64,000 nt of DNA from Himantopus leucocephalus (taxonomy: Eukaryota; Chordata; Aves; Charadriiformes; Recurvirostridae). This document shows positions 24,396-41,400 of the stretch, piece by piece. Position 1 is the first letter of the stretch. Each line of letters opens with the position of its first letter. Position numbers and translations under genes: made by a program. The stretch is from NCBI GenBank assembly GCA_003993805.1, contig RSEF01000001.1, positions 63,298,550-63,362,549 on the forward strand, given 5' to 3'. The notes under the pieces are model-generated. The model did no database searches, was not told the DNA's origin, and was given only the letters and a program-made list of their open reading frames with translations.

Positions 24396-27300
24396 ATGGC
24401 ACTGCAGTGTATATCGTTGGGGAGAATGTTGTTAGTTATGGTGGAAATACATGAAACAGTTCTGCTACTCTATGGTCAGTGCTTCCTCATGTTTTTTATG
24501 CTGGTATGCCAGAAAATAAAACTTTGTTGGAAACTTACAAATTTTATTTGCTACCTCTTATTGGGACCTTGGAATGTCATAGTATGTCACTATCCTGTCA
24601 GATGGGGATAACTTTCTTTTTTCCAAAGAAGTCTTTCCCTGTAATGACAGAATAGAGAAAATTTTATATGCCATATAGCCATAACTGTAAGAGTTCAGAC
24701 GAGGTTCCTTCTTCAAGTGCCCTTGCTTTTACTCATTTCAGATTGAAAGATGAGTCCTTTCTTCTCCTTTAATACAAAAATCAGTGCTTCAGGAGATCCA
24801 GACAGGAGGCCAAGGTTGGCTGAATTCTAAAATAAGAGATGCCTAATGCTGTTCCTTTTTAGAGATTGATATATTTGACATTTAGGGAGGAAAGCAGAGG
24901 TCAGGAAAGGTACAAGCCATCCAGAAAACGAGCCTGAGGCTGAGGTGTACAGACGAGGCAAGTGTTCCTTGTGTGCTCTGCTGCACCAGGGGCTTTCTTC
25001 AGACCATTGGTTATAACAGATAGCTAAGTAAGGAGCCGTGAAGCTGTGCAAGACCTTGAACACAATAGGGAAATGTCGCAATCAGAATGTTTCAAAGTTT
25101 TTTTCAGACCATCTTGAACTTGATATTTATGCGCTGTGAGGTTGTTTTCAACCTCCTTATACATCCTGGAGCTTAAGACTATGTAGCTTTTCCTTCAGTG
25201 TAGAAATGCTGTTGTTCTCATGTCCAGAGTCATTCTCTCCCTGCCCCCCACCTCCAAGATCACCTTCATAAACAGAGATAGGTCCTTTTATTGAATCCCT
25301 ATGTATAGCTAGAATAGCATACAATCAAACTTGGACCCTGTAAAGGTGGTAGACTTCTCAGCCAGGGTTTTTGCCAGCCATCTCCATAGCTGCTGTTAAT
25401 GGTGGAGCAGAACTATTTGAAACAAGAATAAAAATATGAGATATAGCAGAAGGCTCTTTGTACGTGATCATAGTTTGGCACGGTAGGTTGAGCTGTAAGC
25501 GTCTAGAGAAATGTGGTTCCCTGCTGCAATGTAAAAATAACCTTTTTTAAAATGGTTTGCCAGACATATTTGCACTGTTTCTTGGTTCTTTCCAATATGA
25601 GCTGGAGGAAAATTAGTATTATTGATGCTGAGATCAAAGCAAGTTCTCAGTTAACGTAAGCAAGAATAATTGCTCCTGTAAGATGACTTTGTTAAGCACA
25701 TACATGTCTCTAAAAGACTGAACCAGAACCTTATTTTCATTCTCTGTATTTGGGTATAATTGTTTTATTCTTTGTTCCCCCTTGCAATGAAATGAAACCT
25801 GGAGTTGACAAAGATGATAGGGAGCGCTAATTGGTATAGAACTGTGCATTGGAAGAACTGTCTTACACTTCAATGCCCAAGGGAGTTCTTGGCAGCTATC
25901 TTTTTAGCCTTAAATCAGAATATTGGGGAAGGATGAAAAGTGACCCTGAGATAACAAGGACAGGCCGAAATTTTCCAAGCTCTTCCTCCCTCTCTCATGC
26001 AATGTCCCTAGGGAATTCTGCATGCCTGATCAGAACTTTTGCAGTCCATTATGCTTCCTGAAAACAAGTCTTCCAGCAAAACAGTTTGAACAGCAGGGAT
26101 GGGCTGCAGTTTTCTGAACTACAGCTGTCTCCTTAAGTGGGATTACTTTGCTGAGTGGTCACGAAGAATGTGTTCTCCCCCTGGAATGTTTTCCTTGTGG
26201 GCACACTGTCTCTGGAAGAGGAATTCTCTCCTCTGCTGAGAAGGCATGTACTGTACGCTCGCTAATGAGAAACAACAGTTGCAGAAAGTGTATTATGCAG
26301 GATTGTAAACTTTGAATATTTATTCAAAGTGAATGGGGTTGGGTGGCAGCCAGCCTAGCTTTGTCATGCTAAAGACTGGACTTGAAATCAGCAGAAGGCT
26401 ACCCTCCCCCTCCCTAAACCAATGTTTGGTGTGTTTAAACAATGTGCACAGGCTTCATAGAACTGATTAACTTTATTGGTGCCATGTACATGGTAATGTG
26501 TCTTTGTGTCTCACTGAACTGAAAAGGTGTAATTAAAATAGGGGCAAGCATACTCCCCCTAGCATTAACTTAGGGAAGCTATGCCTGGCCATATTTGCCC
26601 ATAACCAACAGTGGTTACTTTCTTTATGGTATGCAGTGTGGTTGCCCAAGATCATTTCTTTGCTTGTATAGCCTGTGGTGAAGCCTGCACTATCCCATTT
26701 TCACTACTTGTACCCAAAACTAGCCTCTTCAGTTGGGCATAAATTTATGTTACATCTACACGTACTGTGCCTGTAGATTCTGTTCTCCCGCTCTTGCCAT
26801 TCGTTTGAATCCAGTGGAGAGGAAAGGTGACTACTAAGTGGCATGTAAGGACAATGTTTTACTTGTATATGGTTTTGTGGCCTTTGCAATTTGCTGTGGA
26901 AAGTCCCAGCTTCACAGAGCAAACCTCCTGTGTCAGCTGTTACAGTAGAATATGCAAGTGCTGCTTCACACATACCAGAAAGCGGTGCTTGACAGCTGAT
27001 GAAGAGAGCTGGATACGCAGAGACTGAGAAATGTTTATTCCATGTTCATTGTTCTGAGGATACATGTTAGGTACCTCTGGGCCACCTGGAAGATACAGAA
27101 TTCCCTTCAACTTTTCTTCTGTTTTATGTGTAGTCTGGTCAGAAGATCACTTCGGTGTAATATGGGTATCATTTATACATTAGATGAGTAGATTTCTGCT
27201 TGATTCTTGGAGCCCTGTGCATACAGGGAAGGCACTTTAGTGCTCTACCTTGAGTTTAACTTACAGTAATAAACACGGTAGCTGGCAAGTCTGGGCAGCA

Positions 27301-30300
27301 CTACAGTCAAACTGAATATGCAACAATAATTGCCAGCAATCTGCATTCCAGTTGTGAAATAAATCTTTCAACAATGTATTGTGTGCGTCAGACTGTGACT
27401 AGAGAGGAAAGCAGTGAACTACAATAAGCCTAATAGCAATCATTGTGAATCCCAAATAAAGCTGAACTAGAAGAAATGAGTTTGCGTGGCAGTGCAACAT
27501 TCTGAACAAAAAGGGTAAGCGTAGCCGAATGCCTTCATCTCAGGGAGCTATCAGTGAGGGAGTATTAATTGCAAACTTGCGTACTTGCCTGATGTATTCT
27601 CTAGTGGGGTAACTGAAATTCGTCATTCTTGAGTTCAGTCTGAAGCATCAGGTACTGGTATGTCACAATAAACTAAACTTGAGAAACAAGCAGATATAAC
27701 CAGTCCATCAGTTCAGCTTCCTGCCAGCTTTTTCCCTTGCCTTCCTCTCCCCCTCCCCCCTGCAATTCATTTCTCACCCTTAGTGATTCAGACTTTAGTT
27801 TTTATATAGGTGTTACTTACAAATTGGAGCAGTTTGTGCTAACAAACTTCACAGTTTTCTTTCCCATAAACATCCTGGCACGTGGAGCTGTGAGTGTCAG
27901 CCTAGTATGTCCTAAATAGATGAGATCTAAACAGCTTCTTAGTGAATACAAGGGAATTATAGGGAGGTCTTTTTGGTGGGTTAGGTTTTGTTTTTTTAAT
28001 GTTGCCAGTTCACGGTCGCTGTAGGCAGTCTGGCCACTAAAGTCTACTTACTGTGCTTTATAGCTGCACTTAATGCAACCGTTTCTGTTGATTTGATGAA
28101 CTGTATTCAGCTGGCTGGGGAAAATGAAATAGTTGAGTTTGCAAAAATAATGCAAGTATTAGCTGTTCAGATTGTATGCTTAACAAGGATTCCCATCATA
28201 TGAATGCCACTGACCAAATTTAGTTTGAATCATTAGCTGCTTCTCAAAGTCAGATTATTTTTAAAATGCTGTGTATTAACAAAGAATCAAGTTTCTTCAC
28301 TGAGGACAATTTAGTTGTAACTGAAATGGGACTGTAAGTGACCAGTAGTGCTGTAATTTTCTAGTGTAAAAGTCTTGTCTTTCCGGTAGAAATGGTGTAC
28401 GTTCCTTTTGCTCTGTGAAAGGGCCTTTTGTCTTATATGCCATTCTCTCACAACCTGCCAAAGGTAAGCCAATTTGGAAAATGGCATGAGAATTGTGTTT
28501 CTGAAATACTTTTAAAATGTGAACTGTATAAACAAAGGGAAATTAACTTGTTTTAGTCTAAATACATTTGCTATCTATTGTTCATTCTTTTTGTCACCCT
28601 GATCTTGAGGGTAGTTCCTCTTGCACTGCTAGTGGAAAGGCCACTAGACAAACTGTGCGGAGGGATTATTTAATGTGAAATCACAAAAAGTTTTTGTCAC
28701 AGTGCCTTACTGGTGGATATGAAGCAGAAGAAAACTTCTAGTAATTACCCAGATATGTCCCTTTTCACTCAGGCTCAGTCTTATAGCATAGTTCTGAACT
28801 GGTGATCTGAATCAGCAAGTATATAGTACGTATATCTGTCTATTTTATGTTCTCTGTAGCCCGGTATCTCACAAACTTGTTATAATTCATTAAAGTAGGG
28901 AAATGGTTTGTCAAGAAAGCAGTCTGTTCCAATGTAGTAATACATCTTTGCTAATAATGAGGCTGAATCCTAAAAAGAACAGTGTAGGGATCTCTACTTT
29001 AATAGCAGTACAGCTAACTCAAACTAGAAGTGCTCTCTTTGCCTAGCTAGTGCTCTGATACTTGTTGGTAAGTGTTATGCTTTAACTGTCTCTATTAATG
29101 CTCTTCTGAGTATATTAATTCTATTTCTACTTCAGCTGTTACCTTGATAGTTTAGCATAACCCAAGCTCATCTTATTGAGCAGTGGCTCAGTCCCAGAAA
29201 CAATTCTGTGGCTGCTGACAGAGTAAACATTGGGGGGGAATAATACAAATAGTTCTGGAAAATTAAATTGCAAACAGATAATGTTCTATGCTCTTAGCAG
29301 TTGCAAAACACTGTAATCGAAAGGAAGGGACCTTATAGCAGAGGCAGCTTTTAGACCTTTTCAAGCCAGACAAGGTGCTTGTTTCCAGGTTTTTGGGAAG
29401 CACTTGATGCTTTAGGTAGGGAGAGGAGTGTGTGAAGTGTCTCATAATTCAAGCCTTAAGGCTATGAAAATGTAGGAGGATAAGGCAAACTTCTGTCCAT
29501 ATGATTGTATTCAAATGAGGGGTTTGGGTAATTCTGCCTAGTTCAAAGGGAATGCATGGCATCTTAACCTAAAGCCAGTGTTTAATTTATTCATCTCAAA
29601 AGAATCTGCAGGGAAATAAGTAAGGGGTTCTTGAATTTTTTTTTTTTTTTTTAAGGTTGGACGACATATTAATGTCTTGGTCCTGTCCTATTCATGACTG
29701 TAGAGATTGCTTTGCCTTCATCTGTAACTGTATGGCATCTTTGTGGCAGCTATGTAGTTACGTTAAATGGCAAAAGAATGTCTTTTGGCACCTGAAATAA
29801 TGGAAAACAAGCAAAGTTTGACCAGCCTGTTCCTCAGACTGCTACGAACCACAATAAGGGAGCATACTGGGTTAACAGGGAAGTGACTGTAGTATTTCAT
29901 TTTTTGAAACAATACTAGGAAGGAGGCATTTAAACTGAAAACAAGGATGGACTGTCTTCCTTCTGTATTTTTTGGTCTTCATACATATAGGCTCGTGTTG
30001 CATCAAAAAGAATATTGTTAACGGTATCCTCATCTGACAGTTGCACAATAGCCATGTAAAGATAAATGTCTTTGCCCCACATAATTATCTGCACCCAAAA
30101 TGCAAACTACTAGGCAAACAAATTGCTTCCTAATTTGTTCCTAAAATGGTAATGACTTGCATTCGTTGTGAGTTGCTGTAAGGCTGCAAGAGCTTACTGC
30201 ACTTACTTCCTTGGCCGCTTAAGGGGTTTTTAGAAATGCCCAGTAAAATGCAGCGTAAGCTAGGAAGATAAGTTCCATCTCGTGGGCTCCAAAACTTGCT

Positions 30301-33257
30301 GAATCTGATTCCTCTGGTACTGTTCTTGTGGAGAAGGCAAATTAATGGTTGGTTTGTGGTATTGCTAGTTTAGAGGCCCTGTGGGTTAGAAGTCAGCCTC
30401 AAGAATAGCGCTAATACCGTGTTATCTTAGCGTGATCCTCCAGTTTTTTAGTTCTAGTACCTGATGGTTCTGTTCTGGAGCATATGAAAACTATTTTGTG
30501 ATGGTGATAATAAGACTGTTTGCTGCTACCATGCAGTAGGGTAATTTTCAATTTTGTTTAAAGTTTGAGGTGCAGACCATCTTTGAATCTCCTCACTATT
30601 TGGTAGTACTGGCATAAAAAAGTTAGTGTTTGGTGAGATTTTAGAATAGCTGTGTTAGACTATTTATCTTCTTATTGTGAAAGTTGTTTTCAGTCCTGGG
30701 AATAAAAACAGTTAGATGCTATAGAATGATTCCTTACTGGCTGAAGAATGCAGTCTTGCTGTATGTGAGATAGTTTGGGGCTCTCGTCCTGTGAGGAATT
30801 TGATTAACCTCTCTGTAGCTATCTTCTTTCCTTAGTTCTCTTCAGATCTAGAACTGGCTGGGGATACCCCTTGAAAGATTTCTTGTGGTCTTATGTATTT
30901 CTTGTCCAAAAAGAATTAGTCTTTATCCCAGAATAAATCTCCAAGGTGTATTGAATGCATGTACTCTAACAGTAAGGGAGTGAGGAATATGTTTCAGTGT
31001 AATGTAGGACACTTCAGATGGCTGGTTACTTAGGATTCCTCAGGAAATGATGAAACTGAACTTTGCCGAAGCATACTGCCTCTGTGTCCTGCCTGATTAT
31101 AGCCAAAAAAGGCAACTGGTTAGATTCTGGGAGTTACATAGGCAGGAAACTGTGTAATGGAGGGTAGAGCACAGCTGTTGCTTTGCCAAACCTGATACAA
31201 CTCTGAACACAATTGAATATTTATTTCTTTTTTTTTTTTTCTTTTCCCCTCTTTCCCTCCACTCCCTTTTTTTTAACCCTTTGACCACAACATGCAGATG
31301 ATACTCTGCAATGTCATGGAATCTCAGTATCTTTTGTTGAATCCTTAGTCTTCTCTATTTCCTGCATACTCTGTCAGGCTAGCTGTTGTAGGGTGGTCTT
31401 GGAGCTCTCTTGACAGCTGACACTTTTGATGGCAGCCTCCTGATCACTACGTCTTATTTCTGCAAGAAATCTCTTCATTGTATACCCATTAAAATCTGAA
31501 TTTTTAATAAAAATATGAAAAGCCAGAGAGGAGGAGTTGCCCTGAGAATCACCATTGTGGTGACTAAGGTGGAAATGTCAGTGACCCTGTGGGGAAGGAA
31601 AGATGAGGTAAAGTGTGGGTTAACTGCCTGGCTTATCCTGTAAGGCTTAAAACAAAGATTTTAAACTGAAGCTAAAGGAAACGATTATTTATAGAGTAAT
31701 TTTCTCTTTGTTTGCTAAAGAATTTTTGACTGTGAATATACAGCTATCCATACAGTCTCTGGCACAAAGTTGCATACCACCTACAGTGATACATTTGTTG
31801 AAAGGAATTTCCCTACGTGCTTACAAATGACTGGTGTGGGCATTTGTGCCCATCATTATTATAGCTGATGTTTTTCTGGCTTCATTCACTGCTTGCTAAT
31901 GCTGGGACTCAACATCTATTGTTGCTGTCATGCATATTTTGGGAGTTGAACTGCTTCTGTCCTGCTCTCAATACCTTTTTGTCTGCAGTATCTATAGTCA
32001 GACTTCACCTATTTGATTTGCAGGCTGGTTTGTAAATACGGGTACATTCTGGAGAAAAGTTATCCCTGTAGATCCTGACATCCTTCCATGACATGAATAT
32101 TGATATTTTCATTTCCTGTTCTTTTGGTGGTGAAGAGCTCTAGCTTCTATCCAAGTTATGAAAAACATATATTGAGGACACTGGTATCTTTGTGAGGAAG
32201 GATCCAAGAAGTAATGTTTATGGGACCTTGTAAAGAGGCGGCTGTTACATGGTTAATGAGCCTTGACGCATGCAGTTCTTTCTTCTGATTGAAAAGATTT
32301 CTGAATGGCACCAATAAAATTGCTGCCTTATAAACTGGAAAATCCCTGGCAGTAGTGTTCTGGTTTTGATGAAACGCTAAATCTAGGGTGCCATTTTCTG
32401 AGCATGCTGCTTAAATCTTCCTCTTGTAGGAGTGGTACTCTCTCCTCTACCTGACCACAGCCTTATAGAAGGATCCCAATAGAGAATTTTTGGCTGTAAA
32501 ATTTCTGACCACAGGTTTATTCTTTTACTGTCTTGTAGATATTTTGCTAGTTGCACATTATCTAGAAAAAAGATATGAACTGGTGGGCTGGGTGTTGCTG
32601 CTTAGTTGGTGATGGAAAGTATCTAATGTTGGTTTTAACTGGTGTCCTCAGATTATTGATGATGTCTTTTAGAAGCGAAGGGTGTCTTATATATTGTCTA
32701 GACTGGTATATGGTGTTTCTAAGAAGTTGTGGTATTTGATTTTTAGCTTATCATGCGAACAAGGAAATACGAAGTAAAAGTGTTGATTAAATATTTATGA
32801 TTATATTTCTGAGCTAATATCTCTACGAAGTAGAGCAGTGAAGGGCTAATCTTGAGCTGAATGTTACTGACATAGTATCTGATGCTAAGAGTATTGGCAC
32901 ATCTTACAAATTGTTTGACGCTTGCCACTTTAATGTGCTTTCTCTTTCTTCTAAATAACAGCTTCCAAATGCTTAACGGTCAGTTGTAGGGTTTTTTGTT
33001 TTTTTTTTTAACTGCTTGCTAGTTTGTTATTTTTCATCCTCTTGGCAAGCAAAACCTTGACCTTATTGGAAGTTTGACAACTTACCAGTGCTTGCTAACA
33101 TGAAAGTAAAGGAGGGGGAGGCATGCTCTGATGACCAGGGACTGAGAGTTACTTAGCATGTGCCTGTCTGCCTCTAGGAATTTGCAAGGCAACTTGGCAA
33201 CTTGAGGCTTTAAAAACATCTTCTCTCTTTTTTTTCCACCCCCCTCTCTTTTTACAG

Positions 33258-33610
33258 GTCCCTAATTCTAAAACACAATGTCGCAAAGAGATGCAGATAA
33301 GTATCTTTATGTGGACAAAAACATCATTAATAACCCCCTGACTCAGGCTGACTGGGCAGCTAAGAAGCTGGTATGGGTTCCCTCAGAGAAGAACGGGTTT
33401 GAGGCAGCTAGCCTGAAGGAAGAAGTAGGAGATGAGGCCATCGTGGAACTGGCAGAGAATGGGAAGAAAGTGAAAGTAAATAAGGATGACATCCAGAAGA
33501 TGAACCCCCCCAAATTCTCTAAAGTGGAAGATATGGCGGAGCTGACATGCCTAAATGAGGCTTCTGTGCTTCACAACTTGAAGGAGAGATACTACTCGGG
33601 ACTGATCTAT
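33258..33610 (+). CDS. MYH9: MYH9 exon 2, start codon and N-terminal domain (residues 1-111)
   Basis: The acceptor tttttacag ends at 33257. A 20-nt leader precedes the ATG at 33278, which has A at -3. The coding part is 333 nt and ends with the donor GTAAGT at 33611. It encodes the SH3-like domain (about 27-77) and the first part of the motor core ([20 protein letters not shown] and onward). N93, A95 and S96, a cluster at the SH3/motor interface altered in human MYH9 disorders, are all conserved. The exon differs from the mammalian MYH9 sequence as I remember it at T22, A43, D52 and A59, which resemble MYH10 residues. An open frame continues past the donor for 11 codons but is intronic. Confidence 0.97.
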
Positions 33611-38426
<4,816 letters not shown>

Positions 38427-41400
38427 TGACTGAGATAATGACTCTTGTTGAAATCGCAAATCAAGGTTGCAGTCAAAACACTGTAGGAGAACAACTCACT
38501 GCTATCAAAAGGCATTGTTGCCCTCTCTGTCCTTGCTTATGGACACCTGACGCTTACTTGGTACCAGTTTTTGTGTTCAGGTGAATAGCTTTCTCCTGCT
38601 CTAGTTGGTTGAAGAACCTTACAAAGAGTCTGGCAAGAGCTAAACTTGACATAAAGAACAGACTGGTGTCAATGCACAGGACTCAGAGAAGCAGGCAAGG
38701 AGAACTGAAGTAATGAACTTTCCCTGTCAGTGATGAGCCTGTGGAACGATAGCTGTAGGTAGGCAAGTATGTGTGTTGGTTGATGGAGGTTTTTGACAAA
38801 AGTATTTAAAGTCCAGTCATACTCTCTGGTTGGGTGAAACAAACAATATAACCTGCATTTTGAAGTGTGATGGTCAGTGGTAGTTTTGCTGATCACAAGT
38901 TGTTTGGTTACGTTCTTATTCTGTTAAGAATAAAACTTGCTGTCAGGCAATATTAAATACATCTGTTGGCTTTTCATAAAATAAAATAAAGCAAGTAGAT
39001 TGACCTATTTTTTTCCCTCCTGTGTATTCAAATGAGAAGTAAAGAACCACATATATTATCTGCTGCTTGTTTGTCACTTGGGGATTTTTAAATATGGAGC
39101 TCTGAATATCCTGTGCATATCCCCTCTTCTGAGAGGAGGTCTTTCACAGAGTCAGTGTTTGTGTTTGTAATGCTTGGAGAATGTTCAGGTATGGAGGTAT
39201 TTTGTGCTTTTCTTCCTGTTTATAGCTGGGTTTTATGAAGAGGCGTGCTTTGTAAGGTTTAAAGGCTATAATGGACAGTTTGATTTGGCATGGCTTGTAT
39301 GAATTTGATTCCTCCTTTAGCAGTGATTAAGGTGTTTGTCTCTCCTAGGTGTTGTCATTAGCCTCGCTTTTATGAACAAAAGCCAGGTATAATAAAACCA
39401 CGCTTTAAAATATTCTAATTAGAATCAGTTTTAAAGAATTCTGCTTTTGTCCTGCCCTCGCTACCACTTGCACCTCCAAGCATAGGAGAACTATAGCAAT
39501 ATGGTTGCCAAGAGTGGAAGGGGAGCTGGATCTGCCATGAAGAACAAGGACTGTCTATACTGTTCATGGCAGCGTGGTTGTCCATAAACGTCTTATCACT
39601 GTTTCACTTCCTTTATTACTTCCTTCTCTCCCTTGCCCACTCCTTGTCAGATCAAGTACCAACATATATTTTTCTTGAACAGCTTATTGACTTAACCCTA
39701 CTGGAGTTACTGTTCCCTAAAAAGAAACCTTTTCTATGTAGAATCAGGAACAGTTTCTTTGACAGTGTTGTAAGGAGACTGAAGAAGTCCTTTTCCCTCT
39801 ACAGACAACAGTTAAACCATTTGGAACTGCATGTGTATGCATCTTGTCTTTCATCTCTGCCAGATGTATCAGTGTGTGGCAGTGGATATCCAGACAGCTG
39901 AAATTCTGCAACAAGGGGCAGGTGACCTTCCCTAATCTGATGGTGGTTCGGAACTAGTGATTAAAAGGATATTTTCTTTCCTTTTGAAGTAGAAGGTGTC
40001 TCCGTGAGACCACTGCTTGAGTGACGTCTAAAACTCAGAAATCCCAAACTTGAATTGCTTTGGCATTGCTAAAGAATGGCAGCCCTGCCTCTGTTTTCCT
40101 AGCACGGGAAAGTTGCTACGAGCTCTGCTGGAGTGTTTATCTTTCCCAGAACAATTCTAGCTATGCAATATTCTCAGCAGTATCGACAGTCTAGGGGTTT
40201 ACCCCAGCTCTTCTTTGCCTGGGCTGGGATATCTTATCACTGACTTCTTGGAGCGCGTGCTGGATGTGAATATCATTCCCAGTTAGCTCTTGAACTAGCC
40301 TGCTTTGACCTATTTAACTAGGATTGGAAAGATTTTTGTGTGTGTCTCCCTTCACATGTGCATATGTGTGCTAGCAAGAACCCTAGAAATCGTTTTAGGG
40401 TTATTTGCTGCCCTATTTCCTTATCGCAAAGGGTAACAGTAGCATTTTGATGTCTGCTACAGGGAGTGAAGGTGAGTAGGTTGCTGCAGTGTCTCTGGTC
40501 CTGGCTAGCCTGTAGGGCAATGGAAAGCAACATTCCTATTCCACTTTCTCAGTTTTGCTTAGCGGTGGGGGAGGCTTGGTGCAGCAGCCAGTGGTATGGC
40601 AGGAATCTGTACAGAGAATAGAAGATGAAAGGGTCCAGTGCTCCACATGAGCCGGAGGCATTTAGGATTAAGCTGCCTTCCCTAGGTTACTTTCAGAGCC
40701 CTGAAGACTGGGAATCCTTCTTGGTCTGGAGAAGGATAGCAAGCTGTTGACTCTGACTTCTGTCAGCATGGGGTGTAGTTATCTCTTAAGCTGACAGAGC
40801 GGAAAAGCCTTGCACGTTAATTGATTTGGACTCTGAATTTTTTGTGGTTTTCAGTCAATTTATGGTATTCTAATAAGCAGGCCATTCAAAGGAATGTTCA
40901 TCAGGAGAAGAATTGGGGAGGGAGAGGAAGATGAGAGCTTTATTCCAACCTCTGATAATTCAGAAACTATTTAACCCTTTTCGGGCATCTGTGCTCATGC
41001 ACTATGGGTGAGTTTGGGCCTCTTTTTATGTCTACCCTGGTTACTCCATTCACAAAAGTGTCATGTAGCATTTAGATATTCCAAGAGGTTAAATTGCTTT
41101 TTGTTAAATTTCACCAGAAGTACTTCCTTGAGTCAATAACACAATGGAGAATGTGTTCAGAGTGGGTTTTTTTCTTTTTTTTTTTCTGCTTTCTCCAACC
41201 CAAGACATTAAGACTCAGAAATGAGATGAAAACATTATTTTGCTGCATGGTACTTGGTTCAAGAGCAGAACTTTGAAAAAAGTGTAACATTTTTGTTTTC
41301 CAAGAAAACAAACCATTTGTCTTAATGTTTCTGTTCCCTGGGTAACCTGGATGCCAGAAGCCTCAGGTTTGACTGCTTTCAGAATTACTCTTCTGGTGCT

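Larger units (their letters stand above)
17397..33257 (+). other. MYH9: MYH9 intron 1 (15.9 kb)
   Basis: A large AT-rich first intron with donor GTGAAG and acceptor ctttttacag. It begins in the CpG island, contains the 241-base gap, and includes one CR1 fragment (24204-24395), a short (TAA)5 run (19923-19937) and several T homopolymers. A TGAGTCA site lies at 17998-18004, just outside the island. No coding exon, tRNA or other gene was recognised. A first intron of this size is typical for MYH9, and it is a likely place for enhancers that I cannot identify from sequence alone. Confidence 0.8.
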
